Assembly (NCBI GenBank): GCA_943788645.1
Contig: CALSRC010000015.1
Coordinates: 26,502-90,501 of the forward strand
Length of the DNA: 64,000 bases
From: UA16 sp002292325
Lineage (GTDB): Bacteria > Bacteroidota > Bacteroidia > Flavobacteriales_D > Sanyastnellaceae
Reading direction: 5' to 3'
Both the position numbers and the translations under genes were made by a program. Of this stretch, positions 26,244 to 35,945 are shown piece by piece. Under the pieces are notes generated by a model. The model saw only the letters and a list, made by a program, of their open reading frames with translations, was not told the origin of the DNA and searched no databases. Position 1 is the first letter of the stretch, and the number at the start of each line of letters is the position of its first letter.

Positions 26244-26707
26244 TGAATGCATTCACTGTTCGGCAAATCACTGCTGCAGAAACAAGGCCTGTGCGACACA
26301 TTGTATTGTGGCCGCACAAAGAGAATGTAGAGGAGTGTGTTATAGATGTGGATGCTGCACCCCACGCTCATCATGTTGGCGCATTCGATGAATCAGGAGT
26401 TCTTGTCGGAGTCTGTTCGATGTTCCATCAGCGGTCAGAACGCTTTCCAGGCGCCATCTCTTCGGACCAAAGAGTTTACCGGTTGCGGGTCATGGGAACG
26501 TTAAACGAAGTCAGGGGGCAAGGAGCAGGAGCAGCAATCATTGATTATGCGTGTCAATGGTGTAAATCCAAAGGGGTGAATTGGATTTGGTGTGATGCCC
26601 GAGAAATTGCCTTTCCGTTTTATGAGAAACAGGGTTTTTCATTTCTGTCTGAGTTGTATGAAGTCCATCCCGTAGGACCACATAGGATGATGGCCAGGAA
26701 ACTCTAA
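26240..26707 (+). CDS. GNAT-family N-acetyltransferase
   Basis: The 155-residue protein is a GNAT fold. RLRVMGTLNEVRGQGAGAAI holds the acetyl-CoA pyrophosphate-binding motif (Q/RxxGxG/A), and CDAREIAFPFYEKQGFSFLS is the C-terminal motif B region. HIVLWPHK near the N-terminus is shared with a subgroup of small uncharacterised acetyltransferases. The substrate is unknown. The ATG at 26240 overlaps the preceding stop; ATG 26243 is equally possible, and 26222 less so. Confidence 0.85.
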   Translation: MMNAFTVRQITAAETRPVRHIVLWPHKENVEECVIDVDAAPHAHHVGAFDESGVLVGVCSMFHQRSERFPGAISSDQRVYRLRVMGTLNEVRGQGAGAAIIDYACQWCKSKGVNWIWCDAREIAFPFYEKQGFSFLSELYEVHPVGPHRMMARKL

Positions 26708-26712
26708 ATTTG
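26705..26712 (+). promoter_or_regulatory. -7 element TAAATTTG before the aminotransferase
   Basis: TAAATTTG matches the -7 consensus and lies 17 bp before the ATG at 26730, overlapping the preceding stop codon. No clear -33 TTTG is seen. Confidence 0.5.
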
Positions 26713-26729
26713 CCACTCATTTTTTCGCC

Positions 26730-27947
26730 ATGCCTGAGATTTCAATGAAGGGGATTCAAATGCCCGACAGTCCAATTCGTAAGCTCACCCCGTTTGCCAA
26801 TGCGGCCAAAGAACGAGGGACGCACGTGATCCATTTGAACATTGGTCAGCCGGATATTGCTACACCCGTAGCGTCGATGGACGCCGTGCGGAATACAGAT
26901 CGGCAGGTATTGGAGTACAGCCCCAGTGAAGGGTTTGCGAGTTATCGGGATGGCCTTGCTCGGTATTATCGTGGGGTAGGTGTCGATGTGGAAGCCGACC
27001 AGATTCTGGTCACGACCGGGGGATCGGAAGCACTGGTTTTCGCTTTTATGAGTTGCTTGAATCCAGGGGATGAGGTGATCATACCAGAGCCTTTTTATGC
27101 CAATTACAATGGCTTTGCGGCTTGGGCCGGAATTCAGATTGTCCCCGTAACTGCGCATCTGTCAGATGGGTTTGCCTTGCCACCTATGGCTCAATTTGAA
27201 GCTGCGATCACAGAGCGCACGAAAGGCATTTTGATCTGCAACCCGGGCAATCCCACGGGCACGAAATATGAGGATTCATCGCTTGTTGCGTTGGCGGAAT
27301 TGGTCAAGGCGCACGATTTGTTTCTCTTTTCGGATGAAGTTTACCGTGAATTCAGTTACGATGGGTCCATGGCCAAGAGCATTTTGACTGTGCCAGGAAT
27401 GGATGACCACGCCCTTGTGATTGACAGCGTCTCAAAACGTTACAGCATGTGTGGGGCTAGAATCGGAGCGCTGGTGACGCGCAATGAAGCCGTCCGAAAA
27501 GCGGCCATGAAGTTTGCCATGGCGAGGTTGAGCCCTCCAACGCTTGCTCAAATCGCGGCAGAGGCGGCATTGGATACCCCTTCGGCATATTTTGAGAATG
27601 TTCGCAAGGAATACAAGTCCCGTCGTGATGCATTGGTGGAGGGGTTGCAGGGCATTTCAGGGGTCGAATGCCCCACGCCGGGGGGAGCATTTTATGCGGT
27701 TGCTCAACTTCCCATCGAAGATTCAGATCACTTTTGCCAATGGATGCTGGAATCGTTCAGTCATGATGGCCATACGGTGATGATGGCACCGAATACGGGG
27801 TTTTATGCTACTTCAGGGTTGGGCAAAAAAGAAGTGCGCATGGCTTACGTACTCGATGTGCCCGAGATCGAAAAAGCGGTGGCTTGTGTTAAGGCGGCTT
27901 TGGCCGTTTATCCATTTTCGATTGCCTCGAAGCAGGTTTCTGAATAG
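26730..27947 (+). CDS. Class I/II pyridoxal-phosphate aminotransferase, aspartate aminotransferase-like
   Basis: The 405-residue fold-type I enzyme has LNIGQPDIATP near the N-terminus, TTGGSEALVFAFMSCLNPGD for phosphate binding, and CNPGNPTG with the substrate-carboxylate Asn. SDEVYREF follows, then the Schiff-base Lys236 in DSVSKRYSMCGARIG. It belongs to the broad AspC/PatA-like group, so aspartate, aromatic or branched substrates are all possible. It is monocistronic as far as visible, with its own -7 element. Confidence 0.87.
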   Translation: MPEISMKGIQMPDSPIRKLTPFANAAKERGTHVIHLNIGQPDIATPVASMDAVRNTDRQVLEYSPSEGFASYRDGLARYYRGVGVDVEADQILVTTGGSEALVFAFMSCLNPGDEVIIPEPFYANYNGFAAWAGIQIVPVTAHLSDGFALPPMAQFEAAITERTKGILICNPGNPTGTKYEDSSLVALAELVKAHDLFLFSDEVYREFSYDGSMAKSILTVPGMDDHALVIDSVSKRYSMCGARIGALVTRNEAVRKAAMKFAMARLSPPTLAQIAAEAALDTPSAYFENVRKEYKSRRDALVEGLQGISGVECPTPGGAFYAVAQLPIEDSDHFCQWMLESFSHDGHTVMMAPNTGFYATSGLGKKEVRMAYVLDVPEIEKAVACVKAALAVYPFSIASKQVSE

Positions 27948-28015
27948 TTCAGGCTCCATAGTTTGGATGAGGTTGTAACTTTCGTCCTTCACTTCGCTCT
28001 ATAAAGATCATTTGC

Positions 28016-31000
28016 ATGCGTGTATTTTTCACCTTTTTAGCACTCTCGCTTTTTTGTGGCTTCGGCACTGCTCAAGAAGCCGATACCACCTGGGTTCAGA
28101 CGTTCACTTGGGAAGAGCAAAACAATCCGCAAACGGCATATGACAGCCCCGGTCGGAGATGGTTCGACTTTCCGGCGTCAGACAACGATTCGACCTATCA
28201 AAAAGTGTTGATGTATTACACATTGAAATGTTTCGAGGATGGCACTGCTGGAGGGTTGGGCTATGCTTGCGGCGAGTGGGATTACTTGACGTACATGTAC
28301 CTGTTCGATCACACGGGTTTGCTGGATAGTAACCTGCTGACCCATCCGCATTGGTTGATTGATGACATGGATTTTATTGCCGATACGTTGATTATGGAGC
28401 CGGAATCCGTGCCAATGGATACAATCAGGTGGTCGTATCCATCTTTTGCCATGGAATCGGTCAATGAATCTTTTGAGCCAGTAGCATCTGATTCGATGTT
28501 TTTAAGCGCGCTGCCTTGGTTGGGAGCAGAGGATTCTCAACGCGGTCGAATCCAATGGCTGTGGACGGCTGACGAACTGAATGATATGGGATGGGATAGC
28601 ACGAGCATTGCTGGATTGGATTGGCCTGCTATGGCCAATTTGAATGCTACCCGAGATGCTGCGCAATGGACTTTTTATTGGGTAGAAGCTGATTCTTTGG
28701 ATGGTTTTTATGAAGGAACTCCGGTTGCCAGTTGCCTCGTTTCAGACGACCAAGATCCCGGGCGTTTTGTATTTGATTCTGGGCTTGTGTGGGACGGTGA
28801 AAGTCATTTGGTCGCCGAACTGAAGGTGTCTGCATCTGTTCCATTGGATTGGGCCGTGGAGGTTCCAACGCAGTCCAAACCCATGCAGACTTGGCAGGCC
28901 GGAACGGCCGGTCAATATGTGCATTTCGATGGCAATGATCGCCTTGAAGTGGACACGGATTGGTTGAATGAAATTGAGACTTCTGTTACCGTGGAATTTT
29001 GGCAGCGGGGTACAGCGGAATTTCAACCGGAGAATAACTCCATTTGCGAAGGGATGAATGCAAACAATCAACGCGAGATCAACATCCATTTGCCTTGGTC
29101 CAATGGCCGTGTTTATTGGGACGCTGGGTATGAAGGAGGGTACGATCGCATCGATCAAGCAGCGAATGCTTCGGATTACGAAGGCCGATGGAACCATTGG
29201 GCTTTTATCAAGGATGCAGAGGCAGGTACGATGTCCATCGTTCTCAATGGTAATGTGTTTCAATCCGGAACCGATAAAGACAATTACTTCGGAGATATGG
29301 TCCGATTCCACATCGGATGCAATGGCAATGGAGGAAATGATTACCGCGGAGATGTCGATGAGTTTCGCGTGTGGTCTGACGCCCTCACTGCTACCACCAT
29401 TGCGGAACATCGAGCTGCTCCAGTGGAAGAAAGTCATCCGAATTTCGAATCACTGATGATCAATCTGGAGATGGATCACAACGAAGAAATTGGGTCGATT
29501 GGCGATGCTGATGGAGTTTACATGCACGGTGACGCTGGGGCATGGGATCATCTAGCTTCCGAGGCGTTTTGGCAACCAGGGGAGATGCCGGATTCGCAGC
29601 GACCTGTTCTTCATTGGTTTTCAGGAGATGCAAGCGTTGCGGAAGAGGTCGTTGTGGACCACATATCCCCCGTCCATCCCGTCAGCGTTGTAGAATGGTT
29701 GGTCGAGGGCAATGGGGTCCAGTGGCAAAGCTTGACCTATGGTTGGCCTGCCGATCAAATGACAACAACCAAGACTTCAGAAGGTGCCTTGCTCGCCTCG
29801 TATCCCATTGCAGGCGAATCCGAAGTATTCGTGAATGATACCCTTCAATATTATTCGCCGGCATTTGAAATGATTGATCGGTATGAATTGGCCCGCTACA
29901 TCACACCCTATGGGATTGGGTTGACATTGGACGACGACGGGTGGACATGGGTCTTTGACGTATCGGACTATGCTCATTTGCTGAGAGATAGTGTTGAATT
30001 GCAAGCTGGAAACTGGCAAGAGTTATTGGACATGCGATTCGCCTTCATTGAAGGTACCCCGCCAAGGGACGTCAAGCGGATGGATGCATTTTGGAAAGGA
30101 CAGTACAACCTCGCCTCATTCGACGGAAATGTTACGGATCACGTGTTCACTCCGGAGCCTGGTGAGGAAATGTTCCGGTTGAAGACCCGTGCGAGCGGAC
30201 ACGGTTTTGGTTCGGGAAATAACTGCGGAGAATTTTGCTTTAACACGCACTCGGTGCAGGTAAATGGCGGAAACACAGTGGAGTTGGGAAATCATGCGCG
30301 AATGCGCTGACAATGCACTCTACCCTCAGGGCGGCACGTGGATCTATGATCGAGCGGGTTGGTGTCCAGGTGCCGTAGTGGATACCAAAAATTTTGAATT
30401 GTACTCCCTTGGTAGAGGGACAGGATGAATTTTCTGTCGATTATGACATCACCTATGACCCCGATGGGAATTACCGATTTGAGGGCCAGGTTGTGGCGTA
30501 TGGTGCTCCGAATATGAGCTATGATGTAGAAATTTCTCAAATTCTGGCGCCATCAGATGATAAACTCGAATCCCGCTGGAATCCAATTTGCGAATCGCCG
30601 AAAGTTCGCATTCGAAACAACGGTTCAGAAACACTGACTTCCTGTGTGTTTAGCTACGGAGTGAGCGGGGGAGCCCAGGTGACCTACGAATGGACTGGAG
30701 AGTTGGGCTTTTTGGAAACTGCAGAAGTTGATCTGCCATATGAAGATCCCGCGCTTTGGGAAGGAGATGAGGACGATTTGGTTGTGTTTGATGTATCCGT
30801 TAATCAACCCAATGGGATGGTGGATGAAGAGATTCGAAACAATTCAGGCAGTTCTCATTTTCATCGTGTTCCGACCTGGTCTTACACAGATTTGGACGAT
30901 AACCGCCTCATTGTATGGACCAAAAACGAATTCAATCCCGTGGGAGACGACTGTCGAGTTGTTGGACGGCGCTGGCAATGTTGTTTGGGAGCGTGGTTAC

Positions 31001-31504
31001 CCGACAGCGAACACCACGTACCGAGATACTTTAGCGTTGAACCAAGGTTGCTATCGCTTTACGATAAATGATTCAGGAGATGATGGGCAAAGCTTTTGGG
31101 CGAATTCGGATGGGAGCGGTTACACGCGTTTGAAGAAAGTGGCGGGTGGAAACTTCATCAACTTCGAGCCGGATTTTGGTAAATACATTTCACAGGCCTT
31201 TTTCTTTCAAACGAACATAGTCGCCGTGGAGGAACAGCTTCCATCAGTGGAACAAGGCTTTTCTGTTTTTCCGAATCCATCTGATGGTGAATTCCAGGTG
31301 AAGCTCACGGGTTTCTCTGCAGGAAGTCGTTTGGAATGGGCTTGCTATGATGCCATGGGGCGCATTGTGAGAACTGGTCGATGGACCGCTTTGAATCAGG
31401 GGTTGTTGATCTGTGATCTGCGCGGCTTAAAACCGGGCACTTACGCCGTCTCCGCAGTAGGTGACTCCGGTCATAAACTGACAAATTGGATTCAGATTTA
31501 CTAA
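28016..31504 (+). CDS. Secreted PNGase F-like glycoamidase with LamG insert and T9SS sorting domain (three frame breaks)
   Basis: Bridged, the product is about 1160 residues. It has a signal peptide (FCGFGTAQ) and a PNGase F N-domain start (WVQTFTWEEQNNPQ, CGEWDYLTYMYLF). A LamG/concanavalin-like insert spans about 300-475 (YVHFDGNDRLEVDTDWLN to DVDEFRVWSDAL). The PNGase F C-domain follows with CGEFCFNTHSVQVNG and ECADNALYPQGGTW, then DRAGWCPGAVVD. A T9SS type A sorting domain ends NWIQIY. PNGase F removes N-glycans from asparagine. Frame moves +1 near 30285, 30397 and 30940, so the gene is open as 28016-30310, 30394-31071 and 30728-31504. Real decay is possible but sequence error is likelier. 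Confidence 0.8.
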
Positions 31505-31515
31505 ATCTTGTAGTT

Positions 31516-31536
31516 ACCCCCTATTAATTCGGGGGT
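31516..31536. terminator. Weak hairpin ACCCCC/GGGGGT
   Basis: A 6-bp G/C-rich stem with a nine-base loop lies 12 bp after the PNGase F-like gene. No T run follows immediately, so termination is uncertain; it could also be part of the glutamine synthetase control region. Confidence 0.35.
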
Positions 31537-31587
31537 GTGTTGGTAATTTTTATTGTTTTGGGCGGATGATCTCCAAAAATATGGGGG

Positions 31588-31595
31588 TACATTTG
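31588..31595 (+). promoter_or_regulatory. -7 element TACATTTG before glutamine synthetase
   Basis: TACATTTG matches the -7 consensus and ends 22 bp before the ATG at 31618. The nearest TTTG is 27 bp upstream, too far for an optimal -33 element, which would fit a promoter that needs an activator. Confidence 0.5.
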
Positions 31596-31617
31596 ACAAT
31601 CCTTAAAAATTATCAAA

Positions 31618-33804
31618 ATGAGTATTTCGCGTAAGCAGGCCTTGCAAGATGTTTTGGAGAGAACTCCGCGCATCGTCGAACGCCCGGATAACAAGATTTC
31701 CAACTATTACGGAGAGAATGTTTTCAACCTGAGCCGGATGCGTGAATACCTCACGGACGAGGCTTGCGATGGAATTGTCGACGCGATGGAGAATCACACA
31801 CCGATTAGCCGAGCAATTGCCGACCAGGTCGCATCGGCCATGAAGGAGTGGGCAATTTCACGAGGTGCTACGCACTATACGCACTGGTTTCAGCCGTTGA
31901 CAGGAGCTACAGCCGAAAAGCACGACAGCTTTATCACGCCGGTAGCCAATGGACAAGTCATCGAAAAGTTTGATGGAACGCTGCTCGTTCAACAAGAGCC
32001 TGATGCGAGCTCATTTCCAAACGGTGGCATTCGCAACACCTTTGAGGCAAGAGGGTATACGCTCTGGGATCCGACATCACCTGCGTTTGTGTGGGGAGAA
32101 ACATTGTGCATTCCTACCATTTTCATTAGCTACACCGGATTTGCACTGGACAATAAGACTCCATTGCTCAAAGCGTTGGCGCGTGTTGACGAAGCGGCGA
32201 CCTCCGTGTGCCAATATTTCGACAAGAATGTGACCAAGGTTGTTGCGACTCTCGGCTGGGAACAAGAATATTTCCTCGTTGACAAGGCGTTGCATGCGGC
32301 GCGCCCGGATTTGCAGATGACTGGGCGAGCTATTTTTGGCGCAACACCGGCGAAAGGGCAGCAACTGGATGACCATTACTTTGGCAGCATCCCCGCACGA
32401 GCTACTGCCTTCATGAAGGAGTTTGAATTAGAGTGCCACAAATTGGGCATCCCTGTGACAACGCGCCACAACGAAGTCGCGCCAAACCAATTTGAATGTG
32501 CACCGGTCTTTGAAGAGGCGAACTTGGCCAATGACCATAACCTGATGTTGATGGAGGTGCTTGAGCAAGTTGCACGTAAGCACCATTTCAGGGTTTTGCT
32601 GCACGAGAAACCTTACCCAGGACTCAACGGCTCGGGTAAGCATAACAATTGGTCTCTCGGAACCAACACCGGCGTGAATCTGTTGAAACCGGGGAACAAC
32701 CCCAAGACCAACTTGCGGTTTCTGACCTTCTTCGTCAATACGCTTGCTGCATTGGAGAAGCACGCTGACATTGTTCGAGCATGCATTGCTTCGGTTGGAA
32801 ATGACCATCGATTGGGAGCGAACGAAGCTCCGCCGGCGATCATTAGCGCGTTCATTGGTTCGCAGTTGTCCGAGTTACTCGATGCGCTTGAGAAGAGCAT
32901 TAAGGCTGGCAAGCTGACGCCAGAGGACAAAACGGCTTTGAAACTCGAGATTGGGCGGATTCCGGAAGTGCTGCTGGATAACACGGACCGAAATCGAACG
33001 TCTCCATTTGCGTTTACCGGCAACAAATTTGAGCTTCGCGCAGTGGGCAGTACAGCGAATTGCGCTGTTCCAATGACCGTATTGAACACCATCGTAGCAG
33101 AGCAACTGACAGCTTTTAAAGTGGCGGTAGACGGACGGATTGAAGGTGGCGACAAAAAAGATGATGCGATTCTCAAGGAATTGCAGAAGCTCATTGCGCA
33201 AAGCAAAGCGATTCGATTTGAGGGAAATGGATACTCAGATGATTGGGTCAAAGAAGCCAAAAAGCGTGGGTTATCCAATTTGAAGAATACGCCGGAAGCG
33301 CTAGAGGTGCTCAACCGAAAAGAGGTTGTTGAGTTGTTCGAGTCACAGGGTGTTCTCCGCAAAGAGGAGGTCGCGGCCCGTGTGGAAGTTGAACTCGAGA
33401 ATTACATCATGAAGCGCCAAATTGAGTGCCGTGTTTTGATGAATATGAGTCGCAATATGATTTTGCCAGCGGCCGTGCGTTTCCAAAATGGGCTCTTGAC
33501 CAACGTTGGTCAGCTCAGTGAAGTTCTTGGAAAAGAGTCAGGAAAATACTCTGAAGCTCAAGTGCAACTGATCAAAAAAGCGGGACAACTCATCCAAGAT
33601 TTGCATGTTGGATGCAATAAGCTGGAGGCCGTTCACGATAAAGCCGAATCGGGAAAAACACTGATGGCGAATGCCCAAATGTTTGCGGAACAGGTGGTTC
33701 CCAATATGGATCTCGTCGCGGATGTGTGTTCTCAATTGGAGACACTTGTTGACGATGCGGATTGGCCGCTTCCGAAATTCTCGGAATTATTGTTCACGCG
33801 ATAA
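31618..33804 (+). CDS. glnN: Glutamine synthetase type III
   Basis: It makes glutamine from glutamate, ammonia and ATP. The 728 residues are the length of GSIII, the dodecameric type first described in Bacteroides. The type III N-terminal domain (ISNYYGENVFNLSRMREYL) precedes the catalytic signatures: GATPAKGQQLDDHYFGSI, RHNEVAPNQFECAPVFEE, NGSGKHNNWSLGTNTG (ATP loop) and NDHRLGANEAPPAI. No GlnB or GlnK gene is adjacent. A clear intrinsic terminator follows, so it is monocistronic. Confidence 0.96.
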   Translation: MSISRKQALQDVLERTPRIVERPDNKISNYYGENVFNLSRMREYLTDEACDGIVDAMENHTPISRAIADQVASAMKEWAISRGATHYTHWFQPLTGATAEKHDSFITPVANGQVIEKFDGTLLVQQEPDASSFPNGGIRNTFEARGYTLWDPTSPAFVWGETLCIPTIFISYTGFALDNKTPLLKALARVDEAATSVCQYFDKNVTKVVATLGWEQEYFLVDKALHAARPDLQMTGRAIFGATPAKGQQLDDHYFGSIPARATAFMKEFELECHKLGIPVTTRHNEVAPNQFECAPVFEEANLANDHNLMLMEVLEQVARKHHFRVLLHEKPYPGLNGSGKHNNWSLGTNTGVNLLKPGNNPKTNLRFLTFFVNTLAALEKHADIVRACIASVGNDHRLGANEAPPAIISAFIGSQLSELLDALEKSIKAGKLTPEDKTALKLEIGRIPEVLLDNTDRNRTSPFAFTGNKFELRAVGSTANCAVPMTVLNTIVAEQLTAFKVAVDGRIEGGDKKDDAILKELQKLIAQSKAIRFEGNGYSDDWVKEAKKRGLSNLKNTPEALEVLNRKEVVELFESQGVLRKEEVAARVEVELENYIMKRQIECRVLMNMSRNMILPAAVRFQNGLLTNVGQLSEVLGKESGKYSEAQVQLIKKAGQLIQDLHVGCNKLEAVHDKAESGKTLMANAQMFAEQVVPNMDLVADVCSQLETLVDDADWPLPKFSELLFTR

Positions 33805-33829
33805 AATTTCACCACTTGGGGGAGATCTG

Positions 33830-33859
33830 AAAACGGCCGGGTTAATTCCGGTCGTTTTT
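33830..33859 (+). terminator. Intrinsic terminator after glutamine synthetase
   Basis: AAAACGGCCGG pairs with CCGGTCGTTTT (one G-T wobble) around GTTAATT, followed by T residues, 26 bp after the stop. Confidence 0.88.
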
Positions 33860-33940
33860 CGTTTGACCTTTTGTCAAGGAGGTTGCTTCTGATTGCCGTC
33901 TTTGCCTTACATTCGGGAATTGATTTTTAAGCGTTACGAA

Positions 33941-35941
33941 ATGCACAACTACCTGCAAGCTTGTTGGACACGGACCGCCTTGGTCGGTTTATTCATAATC
34001 TTTACGACGGGATTCATTTCTGCTCAAGGCGATTTGTCGGCTGAGGCGGATTTGGCTTACGCACGTGGAGCCTACAGTACTTCGCTCCAAGAGTACATAA
34101 AAGTTTACCCTAAGGTCAAACAAATTGATGAAAAGGGCCGCATCGCCTTCATGGCGGGTGAAAGCTTTCTAAAATTGATGGAGCCTGCTGGAGCGGAAGA
34201 ATGGTATGAAAAAGCCTTGGGCTTACGCTATGGTTCAGATAATCCAGAAGTCTATTTGCACTATGGTCAAGCCATGAGCATGCAACAGGAATTTGATGAA
34301 GCCATTGAATGGTACATCGCATTTAAAGAAAACGGAGGAGATCCCTCGTTGGCTGATCAATTGATTGCCCAGGCCGATGACGATGCATTGGAATTAATGG
34401 AGCCATCAAGTCGGTACATCGTGGATAATTTGCTGCGGTTGAATTCTACGAGTTACGATTACGGTGTGGGATTCGCCTCTAAGAAGTCGGATAAAATTGT
34501 TTTCTCTTCTTCACGAGAATCTGCTACAGGGTCGGGAGAGGACCCCATTACAGGTGAGCGCTACATGGATTTGTTTTCTGCAGAGCAGGATAAGAAAGAA
34601 AACTGGAGCACCCCTGAGCCCCTCAACTCGACCATCAATACGGAGTACAATGAAGGAACTGTTACGTTTGACAAGAAATACCGTCAGATTTACTTCACTC
34701 GCTGCATCTCCGACGAGGATAATTCCTATGCCTGTGACATTTACCGATCGAGTACGATGGGCAATAAATATGGTCCTTCTGAGGTGGTTGAGCTGATTAA
34801 CCGCGATGAGAATGACAGTTCTCAGGTGGGTCACCCTTGTTTTACTATAGACAATGACTACCTGATGTTTGTGTCGGACATGCCTGGTGGATTTGGCGGA
34901 AAAGACCTGTGGTATGTTGCATATGACGACAAGGAAGATACATTTGGTGAACCTGTGAACATGGGCCCCAATGTCAATTCAGCAGGCGATGAAATGTTTC
35001 CTGCCATGCGATATGACGGCGCATTATACTATTCCTCCACAACGTTAGGAAAAATGGGTGGATTGGATATCGTGCGGGCGATGGCAGCTGAAGGGACGAT
35101 GCAATTCCAAAAGGCAGAGCCTATGCCTTATCCAATCAATAGCAGCAACGACGATTTCAGTCTTGTCTTCCGAGATAATGAAGACAGTGGCATCTTTACC
35201 TCTGGCCGCACAGGGGGCAAGGGAAAGGATGATTTGTACTCATTTCGCCTGCCTGAAATGGAATTCTGCTATCAAGGAGATGTCTTCGACTCCTACACGG
35301 GAAACCCACTTGGGGCGACGGTTGTGGTCAACGGTTCCAACGGAGATTCCTTTACCTTGACCGCGGACGGTGATGGAACGTTTGCCCTCTGTGACAAAGA
35401 GATTAAAGGCAATACAACGTACGATGTGGAAGTGAATTACGAGGGTTACATCGTGACGGGTGATCGGTTTACAACAGTAGGCTTGAGCAACAGCACGACC
35501 ATGACCCGAGAATTCCCAATGAAGGAAGTCGTCTTGGACGTCGAATACGACATGCCACTGGTTTTGTATCCGTTCAATGAGTCAGAACTGCTGATCAATG
35601 CAGAAGTAAATAGCGCGGATTCACTGAACTATCTCTTGAGCATCATGGAGCGGAATGAGACGTTTGTCATCCAATTGGAATCTCACACGGATAGCCGTGG
35701 AAATGCTACTTACAACAAAGAGCTTTCACAAAAACGCGCCCAGACGTGTGTGGATTATTTGATAGGACGTGGAGTTGCCCGGGATCGCCTTGAAGCAGCT
35801 GGTCTGGGTAAAGAACGCCTGCTGATTTCTGATGCAGAAATCGCCAAGATGTCTTCCGAAGATGAAAAGGAAAGAGCGCATCAAGCGAACCGCCGGACGG
35901 TATTTAGAATCTTGCGTTTCGACTATCAACCTGGAAACTAA
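33941..35941 (+). CDS. TPR / beta-propeller / OmpA-family envelope protein, PorE-like
   Basis: From the ATG at 33941 the product has 666 residues. In order: a signal peptide ending ISAQ, TPR repeats (about 30-135), a PD40-type beta-propeller (about 150-430, IVFSSSRE, LMFVSDMPGGFGGKDLWYV, LGKMGGLDIVRA), and a carboxypeptidase-regulatory-like domain (FDSYTGNPLGATVVVNG). Last is a C-terminal OmpA domain (LESHTDSRGNATYNKELSQK) that would bind peptidoglycan. This four-part architecture is that of PorE of the T9SS, but paralogues with other roles are common. The in-frame TTG at 33893 would put 16 residues before the signal peptide. purM follows by four bases. Confidence 0.85.
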   Translation: MHNYLQACWTRTALVGLFIIFTTGFISAQGDLSAEADLAYARGAYSTSLQEYIKVYPKVKQIDEKGRIAFMAGESFLKLMEPAGAEEWYEKALGLRYGSDNPEVYLHYGQAMSMQQEFDEAIEWYIAFKENGGDPSLADQLIAQADDDALELMEPSSRYIVDNLLRLNSTSYDYGVGFASKKSDKIVFSSSRESATGSGEDPITGERYMDLFSAEQDKKENWSTPEPLNSTINTEYNEGTVTFDKKYRQIYFTRCISDEDNSYACDIYRSSTMGNKYGPSEVVELINRDENDSSQVGHPCFTIDNDYLMFVSDMPGGFGGKDLWYVAYDDKEDTFGEPVNMGPNVNSAGDEMFPAMRYDGALYYSSTTLGKMGGLDIVRAMAAEGTMQFQKAEPMPYPINSSNDDFSLVFRDNEDSGIFTSGRTGGKGKDDLYSFRLPEMEFCYQGDVFDSYTGNPLGATVVVNGSNGDSFTLTADGDGTFALCDKEIKGNTTYDVEVNYEGYIVTGDRFTTVGLSNSTTMTREFPMKEVVLDVEYDMPLVLYPFNESELLINAEVNSADSLNYLLSIMERNETFVIQLESHTDSRGNATYNKELSQKRAQTCVDYLIGRGVARDRLEAAGLGKERLLISDAEIAKMSSEDEKERAHQANRRTVFRILRFDYQPGN

Positions 35942-35945
35942 TTAA

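Noticed and set aside
28742..29437. Antisense frame of 231 codons in the PNGase F-like gene
   Set aside because: It opposes the LamG-like domain and has no recognisable motif.
32613..33362. Long antisense frame of 249 codons inside glutamine synthetase
   Set aside because: Serine-rich shadow of a highly conserved gene; no start signal or homology.
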